Shown here in pieces: positions 1-7,272 of a stretch of 20,454 bases of DNA. The stretch comes from Hyphomicrobium_A sp041659545 (GTDB lineage Bacteria > Pseudomonadota > Alphaproteobacteria > Rhizobiales > Hyphomicrobiaceae). The notes under the pieces were generated by a model. It was not told where the DNA came from and searched no databases. It worked only from the letters and a program-made list of their open reading frames with translations. The stretch lies in contig JBAZYB010000041.1 of NCBI GenBank assembly GCA_041659545.1, positions 1 through 20,454 of the forward strand, given 5' to 3'. Position 1 is the first letter of the stretch; each line of letters opens with the position of its first letter. The position numbers and the translations under genes were made by a program.

Positions 1-45
1 GCTGCGCTCTAGCTGAATTGGATTGCAGTTAGCCGCCGTCTTCCG

Positions 46-60
46 TTAGTTAAAAACTAA
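46..60. promoter_or_regulatory. Perfect dyad upstream of autoinducer synthase gene
   Basis: TTAGTT-AAA-AACTAA is a perfect 6-bp inverted repeat with a 3-nt centre. It lies 20 bp before the synthase start, in an A+T-rich patch that stands out from the GC-rich surroundings. It could be an operator or simply part of the promoter region. The palindrome is seen directly; its function is inferred. Confidence 0.3.
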
Positions 61-80
61 TTAAACCATGAGGGTGGGAC

Positions 81-1517
81 GTGGTGTTTCGAGTTGCAGA
101 TCGACGTGTTAACACGAGTCGAACCCAGATTATCGAAAGTCCGAAAGAGCCGGCATTTCTCCGCTCTCGCGTGGACGATTATCACGTGCGCCGCAAAGTT
201 GAGCTCTGGCAGGGAAAGCATCCACTCCAGGGCACTGCACCGCGCACCGGCGACATCAAGGTCCGCAGCAATGACTATCTGTGCCTCGCCGGCCATCCGC
301 ATGTAATCGAGAGCGAGATCGCCGCCTTGCGTGCAGGCGGCCACGGCGACGCCGTTTCACGTGTCTGGGTTCACCACGAGCGCGACGTCACGCGCGACTT
401 CGAGCAGCGCGTTGCCTCCCTGATGCAGGCCGAGGACTGCGTCCTCTGCTCATCCGGTTACACCGCCAACGTCGGACTGATCCAATCGTTCGCGTCGAAG
501 GACAGCCCCGTCTTCCTCGACATGAAGGCGCATATCTCGCTGCACGAGGGTGTCGTCAGCGCCGGAGCGCGCCCAATTCTTTTCCGCCACAATGATCCCC
601 AGTCGCTTGACCGTGCGCTGGCTCAGCACGGCCCCGGGCTTGTCTGCGTCGATGCGCTTTACAGCACTGACGGCGATCTCGCCCCGCTCACCGAATTCGT
701 CGAAATCTGCGAGCGACATGGCGCCGCCCTGGTCGTCGACGAGACGCATTCCTTTGGTGCCCAGGGGCCCGATGGCTCCGGACTAGTCGTCGCGGCAGGG
801 TTGGCGGATCGCGTGCACTTCCGCACGGTCGGCCTCTCGAAGGCCGTCGCAAGCCGCGGCGGGCTCGTCGTATCCTCGCGACGGAACATCGAGTATTTCC
901 GTTACGAAGCCCTCCCCGCAATCTTCAGCACCTCGGTGATGCAGCACGAAGTCGCTGGCTTCGATGCCGTGCTGGACATCTTCGAACGCGAAGATTGGCG
1001 GCGCGAGAAGCTGCACGCAAATCATACCTATCTGCGGCAAGGCATCGACTCGCTCGGTTACAACGTTTCGGCATCCAAGACCCAGATCATCGCCCTCGAG
1101 CCGGGTGACATCCGCCAGACGACCATCCTGCGCGACGCACTTGAAAAACGCGGCGTGTTCGGTGCCATCTTCTTCCCGCCGGCGACGCCCGAGAAGCGCT
1201 GCCTCATCCGCTTCACGGTGAACTGCGGATTGAGCCGCCGCGACCTCGACCGCATTATCGACGTCTGCGACGAAATCCGCGGCGAGGTGGGAATGGCGGA
1301 ATGGCGCTCAACCAAGCGCAAACCGGCCTCCGCTTCCATTGCGCCTGGTCTCAATTCCCCAAGCAAACCGGGCTCCGGCCTAGGCGGCAGCCGGCACAGC
1401 ATCTTCAGCGACTGGTTTCACCGCGGGAAGCTCAATGATGAAGCTGGTTCCCACGTTCAGCTTCGAACGGCAGGAAATCGCGCCGCCCGCGCCCTCAACA
1501 ATCATCCTGCAGAATGA
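81..1517 (+). CDS. cqsA: CqsA/LqsA-type alpha-hydroxyketone autoinducer synthase
   Basis: This is a fold-type I PLP enzyme of the alpha-oxoamine synthase group. Its subfamily (Vibrio CqsA, Legionella LqsA) condenses an acyl-CoA with an amino-acid-derived co-substrate to give precursors of alpha-hydroxyketone signals. CqsA-like landmarks are RSNDYL (around residue 62), HGPG followed by a DALYST stretch, VDETHSFG (D220, H223), the Schiff-base lysine K254 in GLSKA, PAIFST, and a C-terminal RGVFG...FFPPAT segment. The start is GTG at 81, preceded by AGGGTGGG; a second GTG at 84 is possible. CqsA proteins are about 390 residues and usually end soon after the segment matched here at about residue 405. 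This one runs some 70 residues further, and the last 138 bp lie antisense to the end of the kinase gene. That basic, low-complexity tail may be read-through. The neighbouring kinase and regulator strongly support quorum sensing over biotin or haem synthesis. The exact signal molecule cannot be read from sequence. Confidence 0.9.
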   Translation: MVFRVADRRVNTSRTQIIESPKEPAFLRSRVDDYHVRRKVELWQGKHPLQGTAPRTGDIKVRSNDYLCLAGHPHVIESEIAALRAGGHGDAVSRVWVHHERDVTRDFEQRVASLMQAEDCVLCSSGYTANVGLIQSFASKDSPVFLDMKAHISLHEGVVSAGARPILFRHNDPQSLDRALAQHGPGLVCVDALYSTDGDLAPLTEFVEICERHGAALVVDETHSFGAQGPDGSGLVVAAGLADRVHFRTVGLSKAVASRGGLVVSSRRNIEYFRYEALPAIFSTSVMQHEVAGFDAVLDIFEREDWRREKLHANHTYLRQGIDSLGYNVSASKTQIIALEPGDIRQTTILRDALEKRGVFGAIFFPPATPEKRCLIRFTVNCGLSRRDLDRIIDVCDEIRGEVGMAEWRSTKRKPASASIAPGLNSPSKPGSGLGGSRHSIFSDWFHRGKLNDEAGSHVQLRTAGNRAARALNNHPAE

Positions 1518-2738
1518 CAAGCCAAGCCCGGTGCCGACGCCGGGCCTCTGTGCCGAAACGAAGGGAATGAACAGGTAGTTCAGCAGCTCCGGTGGTATTC
1601 CCTCGCCGGTATCGGTGACGATGATGCGATTCATTTCCGCACCCCGGCGCAACTCGATCGAGAATTGATTGTTCACATCCCCGCGGGCCTCGATCGCGCG
1701 CAAGCCATTCTTCAACAGATTGAAGAGGACGTGGATCATCAGAAGGTCCGACCCGCGGAAGCTGAAATCCTCTGCAATGTCGACCCGCACCAAGTCACGC
1801 TGATTGGGCTTGAAGCCGTACCTCTCGATCGCCTGAGAAACGATAACGCTCATCTTATGCAGTTCCGCGGAGGGCGTTCCGCGGTGGTGCTGGGCAACAT
1901 TGGTCAGCAACAGATCGATAACGGAATTAGCTGCGGTTATGTGCTGGCGAACTCGTCCGTGCGATGCGGCCAACCTATCGCGAAGCGGCGTCGCCGGAAG
2001 CCGTGCAATCAGTCTCTCGCACCCCTCCGCCTCGAAGCGAATACCGGTCAACGGCGTACGGCACTCGTGCGCAACTTGGCTGGCAAGCGAGGCAGCCGCC
2101 TTGAGCTTCTCGCGGGCGATGATGTTGTCGCTGTAGGCAAGCCCGAGAACGGCGGTAAGTGCAAAGAACAGAATCGGCAGGGTCGTCCAATAGCCAGTTG
2201 GGATCGGCTCTCCACCTGTCGCGACGAGATAGGCGGCAACTGCAGCCAGCGATCCGATCACGATAACGACGATCGCATTCACCAGATCATACAGCAGGGC
2301 AACGTAGATCAACGCCGCCAAAGTCGACATCTGCCACGTCGCGTTGCTGTGGTTGAACAGCAGCATCAGCGTGAAGAAGAACGGCAGGCTGTACAGGAAC
2401 GTGAAGTACGAGATCGGAACGACATAGCGGCGCCAAGACCCAGGCCACCACGGCGACAGAGCCAACGCCAGACAAAGCAACGTGCCGACCGTGCGCAGCG
2501 GCACAGACTCGAACGGCTGAGGAAGCACATACTTCCAAGTTAAATAGAATACCGGGAATCCGAGAACGCCAATGATCGCCGCGGAGCGAATCTTTCGCTG
2601 AGCATGCGCGTGATATTCGGTGTAGCGCCGCGAAAGCTCATGCGCCACCCTCCCAATCAGAGAAGCACGCCCCGTGTCCCCGCGACCGATCGCAAAGACT
2701 AGCGGCTTGAGGAAATAGCGTTCTGGCAAATGGAGCAT
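1380..2738 (-). CDS. LqsS/CqsS-like membrane sensor histidine kinase
   Basis: Predicted receptor kinase for the alpha-hydroxyketone signal. The N-terminal 200 residues hold about six hydrophobic segments (roughly 52-72, 84-98, 106-128, 138-152, 154-173, 184-202) with very short loops and no periplasmic domain. That is the layout of LqsS/CqsS/PhcS receptors, which bind lipophilic signals within the membrane. The H-box is HECRTPL with H224 as phospho-acceptor; Cys sits where Leu or Ile is usual. The N-box is FNLLKN (N340, N344), followed by DTGEGIP (376-382) and GTGLGLSF (402-409), so the catalytic domain looks complete. There is no attached receiver, as in LqsS and unlike Vibrio CqsS. The gene converges on the synthase gene, with a 138-bp 3' overlap, and is divergent from the regulator gene. 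The start ATG has only a weak ribosome site. The histidine kinase call is certain; the AHK receptor role rests on topology and synteny. Confidence 0.88.
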   Translation of the reverse strand: MLHLPERYFLKPLVFAIGRGDTGRASLIGRVAHELSRRYTEYHAHAQRKIRSAAIIGVLGFPVFYLTWKYVLPQPFESVPLRTVGTLLCLALALSPWWPGSWRRYVVPISYFTFLYSLPFFFTLMLLFNHSNATWQMSTLAALIYVALLYDLVNAIVVIVIGSLAAVAAYLVATGGEPIPTGYWTTLPILFFALTAVLGLAYSDNIIAREKLKAAASLASQVAHECRTPLTGIRFEAEGCERLIARLPATPLRDRLAASHGRVRQHITAANSVIDLLLTNVAQHHRGTPSAELHKMSVIVSQAIERYGFKPNQRDLVRVDIAEDFSFRGSDLLMIHVLFNLLKNGLRAIEARGDVNNQFSIELRRGAEMNRIIVTDTGEGIPPELLNYLFIPFVSAQRPGVGTGLGLSFCRMIVEGAGGAISCRSKLNVGTSFIIELPAVKPVAEDAVPAAA

Positions 2739-2754
2739 TTAAACTTTTAGCTGT

Positions 2755-2802
2755 TACCGTACCGGATACGATACGAAACCGTAGTACGAAACATCCTTAC
2801 GG
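2755..2802. promoter_or_regulatory. Repeat-rich divergent promoter region between kinase and regulator
   Basis: The 98-bp divergent gap holds clustered TACCG/TACG elements at 2755, 2760, 2767, 2772, 2785 and 2798. Two small dyads stand out: CGTA-CCGGA-TACG (2758-2770) and CGTA-G-TACG (2780-2788). Their centres are 20 bp apart, about two helical turns. TACGAAAC also occurs twice (2772-2779, 2785-2792). The arrangement suits a dimeric regulator bound to one DNA face and controlling both divergent genes. The repeats are seen directly; binding is inferred. Confidence 0.35.
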
Positions 2803-2836
2803 AAAGTGCATCACCCAGCGACGGTCCAAGGCCATC

Positions 2837-3808
2837 ATGACGCCCTTCTACCATCCGACCTCGATCCTTGTGCTGGATGATGATCCGCTTTTTCTAGAAA
2901 GTCTGGACTTCCAGTTTAGCGAAGAAGTGTCTTGCCAGACTTTCACGCGCCCCGACGCGGCGCTGGAGCATCTTCGCGCCCAGGCGGGGCAGCATCCGAA
3001 TTTTTCGCGCTACTTCCGCGATGTCTCCGACGCCGACGCCAACTCGCAGATGCGGTTCGGTGATCTGCTGCTGAGACTGAAGCTGTCCGAGCTCCGCACG
3101 ATCATCGACGACCATTCGCGCCAGCAGCGCGTCTCCGTGGCCATCGTCGACTACGACATGCCAAAAATGACCGGCGTTGAATTTTCCCGCGCCATCCGCG
3201 ACCTGCCCGTGAAAATCATCTTGCTGACGGGCAAGGCAGGCCTCGAGACGGCGATCGGCGCATTCAACGAGGGCGTCATCGACTGCTTCCTGCAAAAGCA
3301 GGATTCGAGCGTCAGCTACGCCCTACGCCGCGAGATTCGACGCCTTCAGAACGAGTACTTCGTTGAAACGTCCGCGCCGCTACAAAGCGCGCTGGCAATG
3401 CAAAAGCCGTCGTTCCTCGAGGATCCCATCTTTCTTGAGCTATTCCGGGAGGTGTCCGAGAAATACGGCATCGTCGAGCACTACATTTGTGCTTCCCCGC
3501 CGGGCGTCATGATGCGTGATGCCGACGGCAATGAGTCCTTCCTGCTCATTTCCGATTCAGAAACCGCCAACACCCAGCGCGAAGCAGCCGAGAGTAGTGG
3601 CGCCCCCGGTGACATGGTGGAGCTGCTCCGCACACGCCAGGTACACGCGTGGTTCCCTACTCAGACCGGGCTATATCATCCCGATTATCAGACGAACTGG
3701 ACACGCTTCACATGGCCGGCGCATTCGTTGCCGGGCTCGAGCAAGTGGAGCTACAGCTTCATTCCCCGCACTGAGCCCACCGAAACCTTGCGCACCCAAA
3801 CGGCGTGA
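2837..3808 (+). CDS. LqsR/PhcR/VioR-like response regulator
   Basis: Likely the phosphorylation partner of the adjacent kinase. The receiver domain has the acidic cluster D14-D16, phospho-acceptor D105 in VDYDMPKMTG, T131 in LLTGK and K154 in LQKQD. A stretch of about 45 extra residues (roughly 48-95) separates the second strand from the D105 strand. This large insertion is typical of LqsR-type regulators and absent from ordinary receivers. The C-terminal half (about 175-323) shows no helix-turn-helix, GGDEF or other common output domain, also as in LqsR. The start ATG has AAGG upstream, and a 117-bp gap separates the gene from the downstream porin gene. The receiver is certain. LqsR-family membership is supported by the D105-region motif, the insertion and the neighbouring synthase and kinase. 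The output mechanism is unknown from sequence. Confidence 0.85.
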   Translation: MTPFYHPTSILVLDDDPLFLESLDFQFSEEVSCQTFTRPDAALEHLRAQAGQHPNFSRYFRDVSDADANSQMRFGDLLLRLKLSELRTIIDDHSRQQRVSVAIVDYDMPKMTGVEFSRAIRDLPVKIILLTGKAGLETAIGAFNEGVIDCFLQKQDSSVSYALRREIRRLQNEYFVETSAPLQSALAMQKPSFLEDPIFLELFREVSEKYGIVEHYICASPPGVMMRDADGNESFLLISDSETANTQREAAESSGAPGDMVELLRTRQVHAWFPTQTGLYHPDYQTNWTRFTWPAHSLPGSSKWSYSFIPRTEPTETLRTQTA

Positions 3809-3926
3809 CTGAACCTGCCCCGCCGCATTTATCCCTATGCTGTTGCGATGGCTGTTCAGCTCTCATGCCTCCTTCCCGTCGAAAATGCGTAAGATTCCCT
3901 GACTGATTCGGGGGACGGCGGGGAAA

Positions 3927-5213
3927 ATGCTCATGCAGGGGATGCGATTCGGCCTTCTCATGGCCGTAGCGCTTTTAGCATTGGAGTTGCCGCTCCAACA
4001 GGCCCAGGCGCTCGAGGGATACTTCCAGCACGGCTATGGCGCGCGGCACAAGGCTCTGGCCGGTGCCGGTGCCGCCGATGGACGAGACGCCACCATCGCC
4101 GTTATCAACCCTGCCGGCCTCGTTCATGCCCAGAACGAGGTCGACAGCGCTTTCAGCCTGTTCAGTCCCACGCGGGAATTCGAAGGGACAGGTGCTCCCG
4201 GGCTGACTCCGCTCGGCAAGTACGAAAGCAACACGCTGCAGTTCTTTGTCCCCAACCTCGCGGCAGCCTACAAAGTTACCGGTAACCCGCTCATCGATGT
4301 GGTCGGTGTTACCGTCTGGGGCAACGGCGCCAGCACGAACTATGGCTCCTATCCTCGTTTGGCGCCCGAATGCGGTCCCGCTGGTGGACTAGGTGTCTAC
4401 TGCCGCGGCAGGGCCGGCGTCGATCTCCAGCAGATGTTTCTGACCCTGGCATTCGCCAAGCAGATAACCCCCGGCTTATCGATCGGCGTAGCGCCACTAT
4501 TGGCGCGCCAGCAGTTCCGCGCCAAGGGATTGTCGATGTTCACTCCCGTCTCCAACAGCGTCGATGGCGAATGGGGCTACGGGATAAGCGGCGGCGTCGA
4601 GTGGAGCATAGCGTCCAACTTTCGCTTCGGTGGCGCGATCGCCTCGCGCACCTACATGGGCGCGTTCGAGAAGTATGCCCGTCTCCTCGCTGATCAAGGG
4701 GACTGCGACATGCCCGCCTACGGTCAGGCGGGCATAGCCTACGACGCCCAGCCGAATCTGACACTGATGCTCGACTACCAATACATTGCCTACGGCTCGG
4801 TGCCGTGCGTCGCCAATGCAGCCACCAACATGCTGACAGCCCCATTCGGCGCCGACAACGGTCCGGGCTTTGGCTGGCGCGACATCAGCGCTGTGAAGCT
4901 AGGTGCCGAGTGGCGCTATGCCGCCGACCTCACCTTCCGTGCCGGCTACGCGTACAACACGCCACTCATGGGCTCACGCGACGTCCAACTTGGACTGCTC
5001 GCTCCGGCAACGACGCAACACCATATAACTGGTGGCGGCGAGTGGCGGCTCGACAAGGAATGGGCGCTGGAATTGGCCGCACTCTATGCTCCCGAGACAA
5101 CCGTTAAGGGCTCGGAGATCATACCCGGCCCTGGTCACAACATCGCAATCTCGACCGAGCAATACGAGCTTACACTCGGCGTGAAGTACTACTACGACGC
5201 AATCGCCCCGTAA
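3927..5213 (+). CDS. FadL/OmpP1/TodX-like outer-membrane channel
   Basis: Predicted outer-membrane beta-barrel of the family that moves long-chain fatty acids or hydrophobic compounds across the outer membrane. A signal peptide (hydrophobic core about residues 10-22) precedes a cleavage site near AQA-LEG (28/29). The mature N-terminus carries the FadL/OmpP1 hallmark: GYGARHKALAGAG, then ATIAVINPAGL. The body alternates short amphipathic strands rich in aromatics and Gly, and the chain ends in a strand with YYYDAIAP. A Cys pair around CGPAGGLGVYC (about 150-160) and another (about 261, 294) may form loop disulfides. The ATG at 3933 lies 9 nt after GGGG and is an alternative start. The gene follows the quorum-sensing regulator gene on the same strand, so a role in passing the lipophilic signal is possible, but this is only inferred. 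Confidence 0.82.
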   Translation: MLMQGMRFGLLMAVALLALELPLQQAQALEGYFQHGYGARHKALAGAGAADGRDATIAVINPAGLVHAQNEVDSAFSLFSPTREFEGTGAPGLTPLGKYESNTLQFFVPNLAAAYKVTGNPLIDVVGVTVWGNGASTNYGSYPRLAPECGPAGGLGVYCRGRAGVDLQQMFLTLAFAKQITPGLSIGVAPLLARQQFRAKGLSMFTPVSNSVDGEWGYGISGGVEWSIASNFRFGGAIASRTYMGAFEKYARLLADQGDCDMPAYGQAGIAYDAQPNLTLMLDYQYIAYGSVPCVANAATNMLTAPFGADNGPGFGWRDISAVKLGAEWRYAADLTFRAGYAYNTPLMGSRDVQLGLLAPATTQHHITGGGEWRLDKEWALELAALYAPETTVKGSEIIPGPGHNIAISTEQYELTLGVKYYYDAIAP

Positions 5214-5241
5214 GATTGCTGCATGCCTGGATGCCTACCTT

Positions 5242-5260
5242 GAGTGGAAATCATCCACTC
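5242..5260 (+). terminator. Possible weak terminator hairpin after the porin gene
   Basis: GAGTGG-aaatcat-CCACTC forms a perfect 6-bp stem starting 29 nt after the porin stop codon. No clear T-run follows, so intrinsic termination is only a possibility. Confidence 0.25.
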
Positions 5261-5364
5261 CCTGCTAAACTCTTTCTCAGCCACTCACTCAAGATTAGCA
5301 ATGTAGAGACCATCCTGCAGGTAGTGTTACCCCGACGCTGCGGTGACAGCAGGGAAGGCCACAC

Positions 5365-7257
5365 GTGAGTAAGGGTGTGCTGAGGCTTGCCCAAGGCAAA
5401 GGGCGAGAGGAACGCTTGCGCAAGGGGGATGAGTCTGCGCCCGCCGAGGGCGAGGAAGTGGCGCGCCTGCACGCCACCCTTGAACAACAGCTCGGCACCC
5501 TGCTGCGCCGCAATGAAAAACTCGAAGAGCTCAACACTTGCTTTGAAGCCGCACTCAATCACATGGGCCGCGGGCTCTCGATGTTCGACGCCGAGCAGCG
5601 CCTCGTCGTTTGCAACAAGGCCTACACCGACATTTATGTCCTGCCCGCTGCCTTGACGCTCCCGGGCACGCCGTTGGTCGAAATCCTCCGTTATCACGTG
5701 CTGCGCATAAAGGGCGTTGAGATTTCCAAGGAAGCGGCGCTCGAGTGGGTCAAGGATCACGTACTGCGACTCCGCCAAGTTGGACATCGCGAGGAGATCC
5801 AGCACCTTCCCGACGGACGTATTATCCGCATCACCTATCAGCCGCTGCCTGGCGGTGGCTGGGTCGATATGCAGGAAGACATCACCGCCCAGCGCCAATC
5901 CGACGAGAAGATCGAATGGCTGGCGCGTCACGACACGCTGACCGAGATTCCCAACAGGTTCCATTTCCGCGAGCGGCTCGAACAGCAGTTCGAAACGTAC
6001 GATCCGCGACAGGGCTTCGCACTGCTCTGGTTGGATCTTGATCGGTTCAAGGAGATCAACGATCGCCTGGGGCACCTAGTCGGCGACGGCCTTCTGAAAA
6101 GCGTTGCAGCCGGGCTCAAGAGCAGCCTCCGCGCCGGCGATGTCGTTGGCCGCCTCGGTGGAGACGAGTTCGCCATCCTGCAAGTTGACGTCGATCGCGA
6201 GGATCTGGCCGACAGCTTGGCATGCCGAATTCTTCAGAATATCCGTCGCACGCATGAGGTGCATGGCCATCGGCTCCACATAGATGCCAGCATCGGCGTG
6301 GCACTGGCACCGCTGCATGGTCAAGATCCCGAGCAGCTATTTGCCTGTGCCGACATGGCGCTCTACCGCGCCAAGTCCATGGGACGCGGCGTCCATGCCG
6401 TTTTCTCCCCCGATAGCAGCACCAGCGCAGCCGCGCCAAATCCACTGCGCGGAGAACTGGACGAAGCGCTGGAACGCGGCGAGCTAGTTCTGCACTACCA
6501 ACCAATCGTCGATCTGCACGAAGGCAGGGTCTCGAGCTTTGAAGCGCTGATGCGCTGGAAGCACCCCAGCCGCGGCATGATACCGCCTTCGGAGTTCATC
6601 CCGATCGCGGAAGAAACGCGTCTCATCGTGCGCATGGGCGCATGGGCGCTGCGACAAGCCTGCCTCGACGCTAAGGACTGGCCCGACAACACAAAGGTTG
6701 GCGTGAACCTGTCGGCGGTTCAGATCGAGTGCGACAACGTCTATGAAACCGTGATCGAGGCGCTGACGGAGGCGAAGCTCGAGCCCCAACGGCTGCAGCT
6801 GGAAATCACCGAAACGGTGCTGATGCGCGATCAGGCGCGCACACAGGAAGTGCTGCGCAAGCTGCATAACCTCGGCGTGCTCATCTCACTCGATGATTTC
6901 GGCACCTGCTTTGCCACCCTCAACTACTTGCGCAGCTTCCCCTTCAAGAAGATCAAGATCGATCGCAGCTTCGTGCGCGATATCCCCGAGCACCGCGACT
7001 GCGTAGCCATCGTCAAATCTGTGGCCGATCTTGCGCGCGAGCTGAACATGCGCTCGGTAGCCGAGGGCGTGGAGACAGCGGCCAGCCTCGCCGCCGTGCG
7101 TGCAGCGGGATACGACGAAGCGCAGGGTTTCTACTTCAGTCCCCCGGTGCGGGCCAGCGGCGTGAAGCGCGCCATCAAACAGTGCGCCCTCCGCATGGCC
7201 GCGCTCGACACCGCTATTGCCGGCGGCCAAGCGGCGAAACGAGACCTCAGATCGTAA
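5365..7257 (+). CDS. PAS-GGDEF-EAL cyclic-di-GMP signalling protein
   Basis: Cytosolic protein predicted to make and/or degrade c-di-GMP; no membrane segment is visible. A Glu/Arg-rich helix (about 30-55), likely coiled coil, leads into a PAS domain of the PAS-7 type (about 58-175: LSMFDAEQRLVVCNKAY, then a QEDIT end). The GGDEF domain follows, starting at about 185 (HDTLTEIPN) with an intact GGDEF at 265-269. An RxxD inhibitory site (R256-D259) stands five residues before it. The EAL domain (about 358-605) has EAL at 393-395, an NLSAVQ segment, ITET and DDFGT at 510-514. The usual DDFGTGYSSL is altered to DDFGTCFATL. Both halves keep their signature residues, so either activity may be retained. 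GTG start, with AGGGAAGG upstream. The gene is convergent with olsB, 15 bp away. Confidence 0.92.
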   Translation: MSKGVLRLAQGKGREERLRKGDESAPAEGEEVARLHATLEQQLGTLLRRNEKLEELNTCFEAALNHMGRGLSMFDAEQRLVVCNKAYTDIYVLPAALTLPGTPLVEILRYHVLRIKGVEISKEAALEWVKDHVLRLRQVGHREEIQHLPDGRIIRITYQPLPGGGWVDMQEDITAQRQSDEKIEWLARHDTLTEIPNRFHFRERLEQQFETYDPRQGFALLWLDLDRFKEINDRLGHLVGDGLLKSVAAGLKSSLRAGDVVGRLGGDEFAILQVDVDREDLADSLACRILQNIRRTHEVHGHRLHIDASIGVALAPLHGQDPEQLFACADMALYRAKSMGRGVHAVFSPDSSTSAAAPNPLRGELDEALERGELVLHYQPIVDLHEGRVSSFEALMRWKHPSRGMIPPSEFIPIAEETRLIVRMGAWALRQACLDAKDWPDNTKVGVNLSAVQIECDNVYETVIEALTEAKLEPQRLQLEITETVLMRDQARTQEVLRKLHNLGVLISLDDFGTCFATLNYLRSFPFKKIKIDRSFVRDIPEHRDCVAIVKSVADLARELNMRSVAEGVETAASLAAVRAAGYDEAQGFYFSPPVRASGVKRAIKQCALRMAALDTAIAGGQAAKRDLRS

Positions 7258-7272
7258 CCCATCGAGCCCGTG

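Noticed and set aside
68..112. A 14-codon ORF (ATG at 68, TAA at 110) overlapping the synthase start, possible leader peptide
   Set aside because: No ribosome site in front of it and no regulatory codon pattern; the AGGGTGGG inside it serves the GTG at 81.
1665..2543. Long plus-strand open frame (292 codons) opposite the sensor kinase
   Set aside because: Composition is Gln/Arg-rich with no recognisable domain; the minus strand encodes a clear histidine kinase.
5214..5364. Possible c-di-GMP riboswitch before the GGDEF-EAL gene
   Set aside because: I could not find the conserved GEMM core; only a short hairpin near 5242-5260 is visible.
5251..6075. Minus-strand open frame of 274 codons opposite the PAS-GGDEF-EAL gene
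   Set aside because: It is a shadow of the GC-rich coding strand; the opposite frame has intact PAS and GGDEF motifs.
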